DNA from: Paraburkholderia sp. Ac-20340 | Lineage (GTDB): Bacteria; Pseudomonadota; Gammaproteobacteria; Burkholderiales; Burkholderiaceae | Direction of reading: 5' to 3' | Assembly: GCF_017104965.1 (NCBI RefSeq) | Contig: NZ_JAAGPR010000034.1 | Span: forward strand, 27,985 to 91,984 | DNA length: 64,000 nt | In this document: positions 17,275 to 26,496 of the stretch, piece after piece | Layout of the letters: each line of letters begins with the position of its first letter | Numbering within the stretch: position 1 is the first letter of the stretch | The notes under the pieces: generated by a model | What the model was told of the DNA's origin: nothing | Seen by the model: the letters and a program-made list of their open reading frames with translations, nothing else | Databases searched by the model: none | Program-made: the position numbers and the translations under genes

Positions 17275-18624
17275 ATGAGCTTCAGTGCCGTAGCCCGGCA
17301 GCAAGAGTCCGGCGTCGAAGGCGAACAGCCATCCTGCGGCCCGCTGGCCGATCCATATCAGGTCTATTTTGCGCGCCAGCCCCTGCTGGACCGCGACGGC
17401 ATGTTGTGCGCGTACGAGACACTGCCGCGCGTCGTGCTCAGAGAAGTGCTTCATGAAGTCGAAGGCGAAGTCGACCCGCAGGCAACGGCTGCCGCCGCGC
17501 TGATCAAGGGCTTCTGCACGCCGGCTTTGCGCGCCGCCTTATGCGGCCATCCGGCCTGGCTCGACGTCACGCGCGAAGTGCTGTTCGACGACAGGCTGCT
17601 GCGCCTCGCGCCCGAAAGCGTGATCCTCGAACTGCCGGTCGGCATTGGCGCGGACCCGGAACTCGTTGCGCGTCTCGTCGCCTTGCATGCGAAGCGCTAT
17701 CGCTTCGCGCTCGACAACGTGACGAAGGCCGACGAATCGTTCGCGAAGCTGTTGCCCTACGTCGACGCCATCAAGCTCGACACGCGCGATATCGCGCCCG
17801 CGCTGCTGCCGAAGTTCGCCAGCGTGCTGAAGTCGGCGGGCAAGATCCTCGTTGCGCTCAACGTGGAAACGGCCGCCGACCACGATCGCGCTCACGCGCT
17901 CGGCTTCGACCGGTTCCAGGGCTATTACTTCGCGAAGCATCAGGGCGGTCTGCGCCGTGCGAGCGCGCCGCGTCAGGCGCTGCTCAACCTGCTGCAACTG
18001 CTCGCGTCCGAGCCCACGGTGATGCAACTCGAAGCGGAGCTCAAGCTCAATCCCGTGCTGGTGATGCACTTGATGCGCCTCGCGAATTCGAGCGGCTATG
18101 CGCTGGGCCGCCGGGTGACGACGCTGCGCGAGGCGATCAACGCCACGGGCACCAACCGCATCGCGCGCTGGACGCAGTTACTGCTTTACGCCGATGGCCG
18201 CAAGGTCAAGCTCGAAGACGATCCGCTGCTGCAACTGGCCGCCACGCGTGCGCGCTTCATGGAACTGGCTGCCGCCATCGTGCCGGAGGCTGGGCCGAGC
18301 GAAGAGGGCGCCGCGTTTCTGGTGGGCGTGTTCTCGTTCGTCGATGCGGTGTTCGGCGGCTCGATCGACAGCGCGCTCGAAGTGCTGCGCATCGCCAAAC
18401 CGATCCGCGCGGCGATCGCGCACCGCGAAGGCGTGCTGGGACGTCTGCTCGACGTGATCGAAGCGCTGGAAAGCGGCGATTGGGCCACGGCCGATATGGC
18501 CTGCGCATCGCTCGCGCCGCTCGATCTGGGCGCAGCGGCCGAGCTTGCCCTGACGGCAGCGGCGTGGGCGGGCACCGCCGATCGCAACGCCGAGGCGCAA
18601 GGACTGGAGCGTATCGAGGATTGA
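17275..18624 (+). CDS. EAL-like/HDOD signalling protein (YuxH type)
   Basis: A 449-residue protein with an N-terminal degenerate EAL domain (about residues 30-225) and a C-terminal HDOD domain (about 230-420, with LMRLANSSGYALGRRVTTLREAI). The catalytic EAL triplet is absent: the position reads CAYETLPR, and the metal-binding aspartates of active phosphodiesterases (DDFG-type) are replaced (ALDNVTKAD). It therefore probably does not cleave c-di-GMP and acts as a binding or scaffolding protein. GGGGGAACC precedes the ATG. The most similar protein here is encoded at 22693-24063. HDOD partners and targets are unknown. Confidence 0.85.
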   Translation: MSFSAVARQQESGVEGEQPSCGPLADPYQVYFARQPLLDRDGMLCAYETLPRVVLREVLHEVEGEVDPQATAAAALIKGFCTPALRAALCGHPAWLDVTREVLFDDRLLRLAPESVILELPVGIGADPELVARLVALHAKRYRFALDNVTKADESFAKLLPYVDAIKLDTRDIAPALLPKFASVLKSAGKILVALNVETAADHDRAHALGFDRFQGYYFAKHQGGLRRASAPRQALLNLLQLLASEPTVMQLEAELKLNPVLVMHLMRLANSSGYALGRRVTTLREAINATGTNRIARWTQLLLYADGRKVKLEDDPLLQLAATRARFMELAAAIVPEAGPSEEGAAFLVGVFSFVDAVFGGSIDSALEVLRIAKPIRAAIAHREGVLGRLLDVIEALESGDWATADMACASLAPLDLGAAAELALTAAAWAGTADRNAEAQGLERIED

Positions 18625-18708
18625 GCGGGGAAGAAACGAGAGCGGAGCGGCGCGATGCGCCGTCGGAGAGAAGCGGGCGCGGCAATCACGCCGCTACCCG
18701 CTCGAACG

Positions 18709-18727
18709 GGCCTGAAACGTTCAGGCC
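18709..18727. terminator. Perfect hairpin between convergent genes
   Basis: GGCCTGAA-ACG-TTCAGGCC is a perfect 8-bp stem lying between the convergent EAL-HDOD and HDOD genes and overlapping the stop codon of the latter. It lacks a clear T-tract, so termination is possible but not certain. Confidence 0.5.
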
Positions 18728-20172
18728 TTGACCGGACTGGCCGCGAAGAAGCGCGACAGTTCGTGCGCGAGTTCGTTGAGCGCGCTCATTTCCTTCTGCG
18801 AGATGCGGCGCGGTTCCTGGGTCAGCAGCCAGTCGCCGTAGAGCAGGGCGACGGGCGCATCGCCCTGGACGGCCACCGGCAGCAGCACGAAGGCGCGCGT
18901 ATCGTCGAAGCGGGCGCGATACCAGCCCGGCAGACGCGCCAGCATTTTCGGGTCGCGCGCATTCTCGATGAAGATGCCCACCGAATTGGCGATGGCCAGA
19001 TGGAACACATCGGGCTGGAACGCCGCGCTGAACGACAGCTTTTCCAGACCATCGTCCATCTGCGGACCAAAGCCGCGCTGCGCTTCGAACATGTTGGCGC
19101 CGCGCCGCACGAACACCACCGTGCGCGCAAAGCCCAGACCGGCCAGCACGGTTTCGGTGGCGAGCGTGAGCGCCGTGTTCAGCGAACTGTCGGGCGGCAG
19201 CGAGCGCAAGTCCACGACGCCCGCCGAAATACGCGCTTCCGGGTCGAGCGATTCGCGCGCGATCGCATCGGCGTTCGCCCGCAATTCGACGATCTCGCGC
19301 ATCACGCCGTCGTCGGCTTCCTCGCGCGCGAGCGCCAGACTCATCTGCACCAGCGTTTCCGGATCGGTCGACAGCGCGCGGCCATAGAAGTGCGCGAGAT
19401 CAGTGATGTGCTCTTCGCGCGTTTCTTCGGTGAGGCCAGGCGTGGTCAGCACGCGCGCGACTTCGGTCGAATAGTTGGTGATCGCGCGCAGCCACTGCAC
19501 GTTGCGCGGCTCGGTGCCGGCCGGATCGAACTCGCCCATGCCTTCGCGGATCGCTTCGGGCAGACGCCAGCGCGAAGCCGCATCCTGGCCGATCTCGGCA
19601 AAGGTCACGCCGAGCACGTCGATGCAGGCTTCGTCCTCGCCCACGCCGTTGTCGCATTCGCGGCGGATCTGGTCCCACTCGGGTTCGAGATAGAACACCA
19701 CCAGCAGCTTGCCGACCTGACGCATCAGCGTGCAGACCACGGCTTCCTCGCCGGCGCGCAGGTCGCCGCGCTCCGTGAGCTTGCGGGCCACGAAGCCGGA
19801 CAGCATGGTGCGGTTGAGTTCGAGTTTGGCGTCGATGCGGCGCGGTGCGCTGTGATGGAAGTGATCGACGATCTTCAGGCCCACCACGAGATGGCCCACG
19901 GCATCCATGCCGAGCACCATCAACGCACGCGTGACGGTGGTGATGTTGCCGCCGAAAGCCATGTACATCGCCGAGTTGGCCAGACGCAGCACCTTCTGCG
20001 TGAGCGCGAAGTCGGACAGCACGACCTTCACGAGCGCGCTGAAGTCGTAGTCGTCGTTCGTCATGGCGGCGACCGTGGTGCGCAGCGATTGCGACAGCAT
20101 GGGGAAGTCCCCGCGCTCGTTCATGCGAGCCCAGAGCCGGTCGAGCAGGACAGCCTTTACCATCTGAACCAT
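18721..20172 (-). CDS. HDOD domain protein with C-terminal GAF-like region
   Basis: A 483-residue protein. An HDOD domain covers about residues 15-215 (DFALTQKVLRLANSAMYMAFGG near 52-73), and a C-terminal GAF-like domain covers about 300-465. HDOD proteins lack the catalytic HD pair and serve as signalling or assembly modules. It is convergent with the EAL-HDOD gene and lies 39 bp downstream of the PAS-GGDEF-EAL gene on the same strand, so those two may be co-transcribed. No membrane segment or signal peptide is seen. The ligand of the GAF-like part is unknown. Confidence 0.83.
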   Translation of the reverse strand: MVQMVKAVLLDRLWARMNERGDFPMLSQSLRTTVAAMTNDDYDFSALVKVVLSDFALTQKVLRLANSAMYMAFGGNITTVTRALMVLGMDAVGHLVVGLKIVDHFHHSAPRRIDAKLELNRTMLSGFVARKLTERGDLRAGEEAVVCTLMRQVGKLLVVFYLEPEWDQIRRECDNGVGEDEACIDVLGVTFAEIGQDAASRWRLPEAIREGMGEFDPAGTEPRNVQWLRAITNYSTEVARVLTTPGLTEETREEHITDLAHFYGRALSTDPETLVQMSLALAREEADDGVMREIVELRANADAIARESLDPEARISAGVVDLRSLPPDSSLNTALTLATETVLAGLGFARTVVFVRRGANMFEAQRGFGPQMDDGLEKLSFSAAFQPDVFHLAIANSVGIFIENARDPKMLARLPGWYRARFDDTRAFVLLPVAVQGDAPVALLYGDWLLTQEPRRISQKEMSALNELAHELSRFFAASPVKA

Positions 20173-20211
20173 GTCAATTTCGCTAATGCCCTGCGTGTAT
20201 CGGTGTCGGCA

Positions 20212-22260
20212 TCAGTGCACGCGGTGGACGTGCAGGGTGCGCGACTCGAAACGCTGCGAGAGCTCCTCCGAAGGCAACGCCTTGCAGACGAGCCATCCCT
20301 GGATGTGGTCGCAGCCCATCTTCGTGAGCAACTCGCGCTGCGCCTCGGTTTCGACGCCCTCGGCGACGAGTTCGAGTTCGAGCGTACGCGCAAGCCCCAC
20401 TACCGCGTTGACGATCGCCTGATCGTTACGCGAAGTGAGCAGATTCTCGACGAAGCTGCGGTCGATCTTCAGTTTCGAAAGCGGAAAGCGCTGCAAATAC
20501 GCAAGGCTCGAATAGCCGGTGCCGAAGTCATCCACAGCAAAGCGGATGCCCAGGCCCGTGAGCTCTTCGAGCAGCTTAACCGCATGTTGCGGGTCTTGCA
20601 TCAGCAGGCTCTCAGTGATTTCGAAGACAAGCCGACGCGGATCGAGCCCTGTGAGCTGGATCGCCTCCTCTACGCTGTCCTTGAATCGCGGATTGCGGAA
20701 CTGCTGCGGCGATACGTTGACCGCGATGTACTGCAAGGCGATGCCTTGCTCGTCCCATTGCGTCAACTGCATGCAGGCCGCTTTCAAAACCCAGTTGCCG
20801 AGATAATTAATCAGGCCGACGGATTCCGCAAGCGGAATAAACGTTGAAGGCGGCACGAGACCGTGCAATGGATGTTGCCAGCGGATCAGCGCTTCGACCC
20901 CGACCACCCCGCGCGTGATGCTGCTGGTGATGGGCTGGAAGTGCAGCGAGAACTCGCCGTTGCGCACGCCATCATAGAGATCGGACTCGAGCTTCAGACG
21001 CAGCGCGTCGGTCGGATCGTTGTCGGGTACATGCAACATCAAGGTGTTGCCGCCCGCGGCCTTGGCTTGCTGCAGCGCCTGGTCGGCGCGGCGGATCAGC
21101 GGCGTCGGGTCGGCCGGCTTTTCAGTCGGATCGTCGGCGGCGCTGTCCGTATGCGCATCGTTGGTATCGCTGGCTTCATCCGCATGAGCCGGAGCGTGGA
21201 TACGCTGGTCCGGATGGAACGCAATGCCGATGCTCGCCGACAGATGCACGGGCTGATCGCGGAACGTGTAGGGCTGCAGGATCGAGGTGAGCAGACGGCG
21301 CGCGAGCGCTTCGGCGGCCACGCGGATGTTGCCCGGTTCGCCGCGCAGTTGCGGCGTGATGAGAATCGCGAATTCGTCGCTGCCGATGCGCGCGATCAAC
21401 TCGCCCTGCAAGGCGAGATGGGTCAGGCGGCGCGCGGTTTCGCGCAGCAGTTCGTCGCCGGCGTCATAGCCGAGCGCACGGTTCACGCGCTGGTAGTCGT
21501 CGAGATCGAGCAGCAGCAGGGCGACCGGCACGCCATGCGCGTCGGCTTCGGCCTGGGCCTGTTCGAGTGCGGGACCGAGCGCGGCCTGGTTCGGCAGACC
21601 GGTGAGCGGGTCGTGATGCAGTGCGTGCGTGAGACGCGCCTGCGCGCCTTGCCATGCGGAGACATCGAAGCCCGCGATCGCGAAGCCGTCCATGCCCGCA
21701 TAGGACGCGCGCTGCACACGCAGCTCGACGGCCATCGGATAGGTCAGCGCCTTGATCAGATCGACGGTTTCTTTCTCCACGCCGCCGCTTTCCATCACGC
21801 GCACGAAGAGGGCGTCCAGACGCGCGAGATGTTCGGGCGCGACGAGGTCGTGCAGCGTCGCGCCGAGCAGGAATTCGCGGTGATAGCCGGCAAAGCGCAG
21901 GCTCGCGTCAGAAACATAAAGAAAGCGCAGGTTGCGATCGACGTGCACGAGGAAGTCGACGGCGCAAGCAGTCTGTTCGAACGAACGCGACACGGAATCC
22001 GAGGTGACGGCAGGCAGCTTCGGCGTCGGCGCAATGGCCGTGCCCGATGCATCCTGCATCGTGTTCAGGCTGGCGGACTGCGCGGTCAGCGCCGCCAGAT
22101 CCGCTGCGGCGGGAACGAGCGGCGCGCCGCCTGTCGCGGCGAGCGAAACGTCGGCTGCGCCTCGGCGGCCGGTGCGTGCCCGCAAACGGCCCATGACCGT
22201 GCGTAGCCAGCCCGGGCGGGGCGCGGAGATCCTGTTCGCTTCCATGTGTTTCGCTGGCAA
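20212..22260 (-). CDS. PAS-GGDEF-EAL c-di-GMP signalling protein
   Basis: A 682-residue cytoplasmic protein. A PAS-like sensor spans about residues 95-205, GGDEF about 215-405 and EAL about 430-675. The cyclase signature is degenerate (GSDEF at 293-297), while the phosphodiesterase motifs look intact: EALIRWQHP at 456-464 and DDFGTGYSSL later on. It is therefore likely a c-di-GMP phosphodiesterase in which the GGDEF part is regulatory. An acidic low-complexity insertion of about 35 residues (351-385) sits inside the GGDEF domain, before LIRRADQALQQAK. The first 90 residues are variable. It may be co-transcribed with the HDOD-GAF gene downstream. Confidence 0.9.
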   Translation of the reverse strand: MPAKHMEANRISAPRPGWLRTVMGRLRARTGRRGAADVSLAATGGAPLVPAAADLAALTAQSASLNTMQDASGTAIAPTPKLPAVTSDSVSRSFEQTACAVDFLVHVDRNLRFLYVSDASLRFAGYHREFLLGATLHDLVAPEHLARLDALFVRVMESGGVEKETVDLIKALTYPMAVELRVQRASYAGMDGFAIAGFDVSAWQGAQARLTHALHHDPLTGLPNQAALGPALEQAQAEADAHGVPVALLLLDLDDYQRVNRALGYDAGDELLRETARRLTHLALQGELIARIGSDEFAILITPQLRGEPGNIRVAAEALARRLLTSILQPYTFRDQPVHLSASIGIAFHPDQRIHAPAHADEASDTNDAHTDSAADDPTEKPADPTPLIRRADQALQQAKAAGGNTLMLHVPDNDPTDALRLKLESDLYDGVRNGEFSLHFQPITSSITRGVVGVEALIRWQHPLHGLVPPSTFIPLAESVGLINYLGNWVLKAACMQLTQWDEQGIALQYIAVNVSPQQFRNPRFKDSVEEAIQLTGLDPRRLVFEITESLLMQDPQHAVKLLEELTGLGIRFAVDDFGTGYSSLAYLQRFPLSKLKIDRSFVENLLTSRNDQAIVNAVVGLARTLELELVAEGVETEAQRELLTKMGCDHIQGWLVCKALPSEELSQRFESRTLHVHRVH

Positions 22261-22692
22261 CCTTTGTACTTAGTCGGCGTGTGTGCGTCGAGTCCGTCTC
22301 GCGGGGCGGGCGGATCGGCCACCGGCATGACACGCCCCATCAGACCGGGATATCGACCCCGTACACGAAATCTTTAGCGACCGCGCAGAAAAAACGACGA
22401 GATGGCCCGCTCATCGCCGCGGGCGATGCCAGCACGGCCAGATTCGGTTAAAGTGGCGCCGGTCGGACGTCCCCGGCGATGCAGGATGCATGCTCAGCGC
22501 CCCACGCGCAAGACTTTGCGTTAGTCTTTTGTATTGGCTGCATGAGAACCGGGGCGCCAGACCGGCCATTTTCCCGTACGCCAATTTTTGACCGGTTATT
22601 GTCCGATCAGGTCCGCGCGACCGGAACCCATCGAGGTGTTCCGCGCGGGCCGGGTCTTCCAGACCGAATTTATCCGCCCGAGCCTTTTCGCC
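22261..22692. other. Divergent intergenic region between two signalling genes
   Basis: No gene is supported. It must hold the promoters of the PAS-GGDEF-EAL gene (leftward) and of the second EAL-HDOD gene (rightward). One inverted repeat, AAGACT (22510-22515) and AGTCTT (22523-22528) with a 7-nt loop and a following T-run, is the only structure that stands out. Confidence 0.5.
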
Positions 22693-24063
22693 ATGTCCGA
22701 TTCATCGTCAGCGTCCGCACGACCGGAGCATCCGGCCGCGCCAGGCGATAGCGGTCCCGGCGCTCCGCAGTCCGACCTGCACGCGCAGTCCGCCTCACCG
22801 TTTGCCCAGCCCGGCAGTCCCCAGCCGTTCGTCTATCTGGGCCGGCAACCGATCCTCGACCGCAACGGCGCGCTCAGCGCCTATGAGCTGCTATTTCGCG
22901 GCGGCCCGCAGAATCGCGCCGATGTTTTCGACGACGCGCTCGCCACCGCCCAGGTGATGACGCGCACGATGGGCCAGCTCGGCGTGCCGGCCGTGCTGGG
23001 CCGCCATCACGGCTACGTCAACATGAGCCGCGAGCTGCTGTTCGACGACATCGTCCATCTGCTGCCGCCCGACCGCTTCGTGCTCGAAGTGCTCGAACAT
23101 GTGGGCTTCGATACGGCGGTGCTCGAACGTCTCGCGCAGTTGCGCCGCGCGGGCTACCGCATCGCCTTCGACGATGTGAACGCGCTGACCGACGGCCTGC
23201 GCCGCGCGCTGCCATACGCCGACATCGTCAAGGTCGATCTGCTGCAGACCGAGCGCGAGGCGCTGCCCGCGCTCGTGGCCGCGATCTCGGCCGAAGGCAA
23301 GACGCTGATCGCCGAGAAGGTGGAGACGCGCGAGGACTTCGAATACGCGCGCGAACTGGGCTTCGACCTGTTCCAGGGTTATTTCTTCGCGCGTCCACAG
23401 GTGTTGCGCGCGCCGCGGGTGCGTGCCTCGCGGCTGGCGCTGGTGCGCCTGCTCGCGCTGGTGGCGGGCGACGTGGGTATCGCGGAACTCGAAACCGAAT
23501 TGCGCAGCCATCCGGGCGTGGTGGTGCAGTTGCTGCGCCTCGTCAATTCGAGCGCTTATGCGCCGGGCCGGCCGATCTCGTCGCTGCGCGAAGCCGTGCT
23601 GGCGGCGGGCACGCGCCAGATCGCGCGCTGGGCGCAACTGTTGCTCTACGCGAGCGGACGCGATCTGCCGTGGGGCTCGGACCCGCTCGTGCAACTCGCC
23701 GGTACGCGATCGCACTTCATGGAACTGGCCGCGCGCAGCCTCGCGCCCAATGACGCCGATTTCGCCGATGCCGCCTTCATGACCGGCATCTTTTCGCTCG
23801 TGCACGTGCTGGTGGGCTCGACGCCCGCGAACACGCTCGAACGCCTTGGCCTGTCGGTCGAGATCAGCGAGGCCGTGGACGGCCAGCGCGGCGAACTCGG
23901 TACGCTGCTGCGCGTGGCCGAAGCGGCCGAACGCGGCGACGACCAGCTCGCGCAATCGCTGGTGGCCGAAGCGGGCGGACGTTTCGAGGCGCTCACGCCG
24001 CCGTTGCTCGGCGAACTCAACCTGTGGGCGGGCGCCTGGTTCTCCGCCTACGCGGATGGTTGA
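22693..24063 (+). CDS. EAL-like/HDOD signalling protein (YuxH type), second copy
   Basis: A 456-residue paralogue of the protein at 17275-18624: a Pro/Ser/Ala-rich leader (about 50 residues), a degenerate EAL domain (about 55-250, beginning YLGRQPILDRNG) and an HDOD domain (about 255-450, with LLRLVNSSAYAPGRPISSLREAV). The EAL triplet reads YELLFRGG, so phosphodiesterase activity is doubtful, although FDDVN and AEKVE remain closer to the active consensus than in the first copy. ATG at 22693 was chosen; an in-frame ATG at 22588 adds a non-conserved leader. It is divergent from the PAS-GGDEF-EAL gene. Confidence 0.87.
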   Translation: MSDSSSASARPEHPAAPGDSGPGAPQSDLHAQSASPFAQPGSPQPFVYLGRQPILDRNGALSAYELLFRGGPQNRADVFDDALATAQVMTRTMGQLGVPAVLGRHHGYVNMSRELLFDDIVHLLPPDRFVLEVLEHVGFDTAVLERLAQLRRAGYRIAFDDVNALTDGLRRALPYADIVKVDLLQTEREALPALVAAISAEGKTLIAEKVETREDFEYARELGFDLFQGYFFARPQVLRAPRVRASRLALVRLLALVAGDVGIAELETELRSHPGVVVQLLRLVNSSAYAPGRPISSLREAVLAAGTRQIARWAQLLLYASGRDLPWGSDPLVQLAGTRSHFMELAARSLAPNDADFADAAFMTGIFSLVHVLVGSTPANTLERLGLSVEISEAVDGQRGELGTLLRVAEAAERGDDQLAQSLVAEAGGRFEALTPPLLGELNLWAGAWFSAYADG

Positions 24064-24242
24064 TCCGCGGCACGCAGCAACGCGCTGAAAGAGCCGCGTA
24101 AGCCACATGAGCCATGCGGCGCCGCGTTCTGCGCGCGGCAGCCGAGTGTGGTCCAATAGGGGCGCTCGCCGCCGCGCAGTGCGCGTGCATCGTCAGTTCA
24201 TTGCTGGCGGCGACCCGTTCAAGGACCACGAGGACATCCGAC

Positions 24243-24806
24243 ATGAAACCGAGGTATTTCGCGGGCGCCGCTGCAGTGCTCGTGTGCGCCGGGCTTTCGC
24301 TGTTCGCGCTGAGCGCGCAGGCCACGCTCAAGCCGGGCGACCCCGCGCCCGACTTCACGACGCAGGCGTCGCTGGGTGGCAAGACCTACACCTACACGCT
24401 CGCTTCCGAACTCAAGAAGGGGCCGGTGGTGGTGTACTTCTATCCGGCCGCCTTCACCAAGGGCTGCACGATCGAGGCGCATGAATTCGCCGAAGCCGTC
24501 GACGAATACAAGAAGTACGGTGCGACGGTGATTGGCGTGTCGCACGACAACATCGACACGCTCACGAAGTTCTCGGTGAGCGAGTGCCGCAGCAAGTTCC
24601 CGGTGGCCGCCGACGAAGACTCGAAGATCATCAAGTCTTACGATGCGTCGATGCCGCTGCACGCGTCGATGGCCAATCGCGTGTCTTACGTGATCGCGCC
24701 GGACGGCAAGATCATCTACGAATACACCAGCCTGTCGCCCGACCAGCACGTGGAGAACACCTTGCGTGCCGTCAAGGAATGGGCGGCGCAACATCCGCAG
24801 CAGTAA
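24243..24806 (+). CDS. Exported peroxiredoxin (Bcp/AhpC-TSA family)
   Basis: A 187-residue thiol peroxidase with an N-terminal Sec signal (about residues 1-23, ending SAQA), so it likely acts in the periplasm. The thioredoxin-like core shows the peroxidatic cysteine in AAFTKGCTIEAHEF and a second cysteine in SVSECRSKFP, as in atypical two-cysteine Bcp enzymes. It would reduce hydrogen peroxide or organic peroxides. ATG at 24243 was chosen because it gives an intact signal peptide. It is transcribed alone. Confidence 0.9.
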   Translation: MKPRYFAGAAAVLVCAGLSLFALSAQATLKPGDPAPDFTTQASLGGKTYTYTLASELKKGPVVVYFYPAAFTKGCTIEAHEFAEAVDEYKKYGATVIGVSHDNIDTLTKFSVSECRSKFPVAADEDSKIIKSYDASMPLHASMANRVSYVIAPDGKIIYEYTSLSPDQHVENTLRAVKEWAAQHPQQ

Positions 24807-25000
24807 GCCGGCGGCGCGCGCCTGAGGACGTGGCGGCCTTGCGGTGAGACAAGTTCTTGCCACGGGGCCAAAACGGCGAGGGCGGCGCGCTGTTATCGTG
24901 CCGCGTTGCATCGTTCCGGGTGACCCGATCCGATGCGCGGCGACTTCCCCCTTTGCTTCGTTCGCGCGCGCCTTGCAGCGTGCGTGCTGTCCGTTTTCGT

Positions 25001-25468
25001 ATGCCCATATTCGTACTGCTTTTTGCCTTCGCCGCGCTGGTTTATGGCGCGGTGCGCGCGTATCAGGCCATTGCCGCAAGCTTCGGCGTTGGCGTGGCGA
25101 TCGGCGCGGCTGTGGTGGCCGCGGCCGTCGTGATCGCGCTGATTGCGTGGTGGCTGCAGCGACGCCGTGACATCGCGCCGAATTTGCGCGGCGAGGGGAA
25201 CTGGACCCATCGCGTCGCCGGTCCGTGGGGTGAGGTGCTGCTGGCTGCGGGCAAGCGCCTGTGCGAAATCACGCAAGGCGCGGAGCACGGCGCGTACATC
25301 TTCGCCGATCTGCAAGGCGCGCAGCCCGCACGCGATGCAAACGGCTGGCATGTCGCACTGCGCGTGGCCGACGCGCGCAAACCGCTCTGGCAATTGCCGA
25401 TGCCCAGCGAGCGCGAGGCGAAACGCTGGGCGCGTATCTTCACGCTCGCCATCGCGCAGAAACTCTGA
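25001..25468 (+). CDS. Two-pass membrane protein of unknown function
   Basis: A 155-residue protein with two N-terminal membrane segments (about residues 2-22 and 28-48) and a soluble C-terminal region of about 100 residues that includes GPWGEVLLAAGKRLCEITQG. I do not recognise a family. It lies between the peroxiredoxin and a BamE-like lipoprotein, both on the same strand, 67 bp before the latter. The ATG at 25001 was preferred because upstream in-frame codons give a non-hydrophobic leader. Confidence 0.6.
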   Translation: MPIFVLLFAFAALVYGAVRAYQAIAASFGVGVAIGAAVVAAAVVIALIAWWLQRRRDIAPNLRGEGNWTHRVAGPWGEVLLAAGKRLCEITQGAEHGAYIFADLQGAQPARDANGWHVALRVADARKPLWQLPMPSEREAKRWARIFTLAIAQKL

Positions 25469-25535
25469 CGGCCGCGCACAGTCGTATCTGGTTGATTTCC
25501 CACTTGATTCTCGCTTGATCGTTCATAGATAGCCC

Positions 25536-26075
25536 ATGTTCCGCACCTGTTGCCTTGGTCTTGCCCTCGCTGCGAGCGCGACACTCTTCACCGCCTGCGA
25601 CCAGCAGAAAGTCGCCGACGCCGTCAACGCCATCAAGCCGGATTCGATGGCGTTCGGCGGCCTGAAAATCGGCGTATCGACCGTCGAGGACGTGCGCCAG
25701 AAGGCCGGCAAACCCGAGATCGTCTGGCAGAACGACGACGGCACCGAGCGGCTCGAATATCCGCGCGGCCCGAACGGCCTGAATACGTGGATGCTCGACT
25801 TCGACGCCGACGGCAAGCTCGTCGCCATGACCCAGGCGCTGACCGCGCAGAATATCGCCCAGGTCGTGCCCGGCATGACGCAGGACGATGTGCGCCGGCT
25901 GCTTGGCAAGCCCGCCGAAGTGGCGAAGTACGCGCTGAGTCACGAGGAAGTGTGGAGCTGGCATTGGGCCGAAGGCGGCGTGACCGGCGACGGCATGTTC
26001 AATGCGCACTTTTCGCCCGATGGGCTGGTGGTGCGCACCTCGCGCTCGGATGCGCCAGGGCACGGAACGCACTGA
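25536..26075 (+). CDS. BamE/SmpA-like lipoprotein, second copy
   Basis: A 179-residue lipoprotein with a signal peptide and a lipid-modified cysteine near residue 20 (LFTACDQQK). Two BamE-like units are visible: GVSTVEDVRQKAGKPE (about 48-63) and GMTQDDVRRLLGKPAE (about 113-128). It aligns with the protein at 983-1564 over almost its full length, ending in the same TSRSD motif. It probably sits in the outer membrane facing the periplasm; the exact function is unknown. The DUF1232 gene follows after 38 bp. Confidence 0.82.
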   Translation: MFRTCCLGLALAASATLFTACDQQKVADAVNAIKPDSMAFGGLKIGVSTVEDVRQKAGKPEIVWQNDDGTERLEYPRGPNGLNTWMLDFDADGKLVAMTQALTAQNIAQVVPGMTQDDVRRLLGKPAEVAKYALSHEEVWSWHWAEGGVTGDGMFNAHFSPDGLVVRTSRSDAPGHGTH

Positions 26076-26113
26076 GCGGGCAGGGAGCGCTTGATTGCGC
26101 GGAGGGTCGGGAA

Positions 26114-26374
26114 ATGAAGCGTCTGGCGTTGTTGTGGAGAATCGTGAAGGGCGATGCGCGCGTGCTGTGGTACGCGCTGCGTCAGCCCGGCCGCCCGGTG
26201 TGGCTGATCCCGGCGACGGTGCTGCTGGCGCTTTATGCGCTGGACCCGTTCAATGTCGCGCTGCCGGTGGCGGGCGTAATCGACGACGGGATCATCGTGC
26301 CGCTGGTGCTGCATCTGCTGGTGCGGTTCCTGCCGATGGAGATGCGGCGGGCAGGGAGAGAAGCGCGGGGGTGA
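26114..26374 (+). CDS. DUF1232 (YkvA-like) small membrane protein
   Basis: An 86-residue protein. The motif YALDPFNVALPVAGVIDDGIIV (residues about 45-66, quoted in part) matches the DUF1232 pattern LSPIDLIPD..PVIGLIDD. Two hydrophobic segments flank it. GGAGGG at 26101-26106 lies 7 bp before the ATG. The family is widespread but its function is not established. It shares the strand with the lipoprotein upstream and may be co-transcribed. Confidence 0.75.
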   Translation: MKRLALLWRIVKGDARVLWYALRQPGRPVWLIPATVLLALYALDPFNVALPVAGVIDDGIIVPLVLHLLVRFLPMEMRRAGREARG

Positions 26375-26427
26375 GGCGCAAGCTCTGAGGCCACGAAGAC
26401 GTTGAAACTGCCTGGCGGCAGCCTGAC

Positions 26428-26461
26428 TTGATGTTAGTCGATGTAAGGTATACTTTACATC
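26428..26461 (+). promoter_or_regulatory. Promoter-operator of the toxin-antitoxin pair
   Basis: TTGATG at 26428-26433 and TATACT at 26449-26454 form a sigma-70-like promoter with a 15-bp spacer. A 22-bp near-perfect palindrome (26440-26461, arms GATGTAA and TTACATC) covers the -10 box, a layout suited to autorepression by the downstream HipB-like antitoxin. Confidence 0.6.
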
Positions 26462-26496
26462 AATGGGCCGGCGACAAGGCGGCCCCGGAGGCCGTC

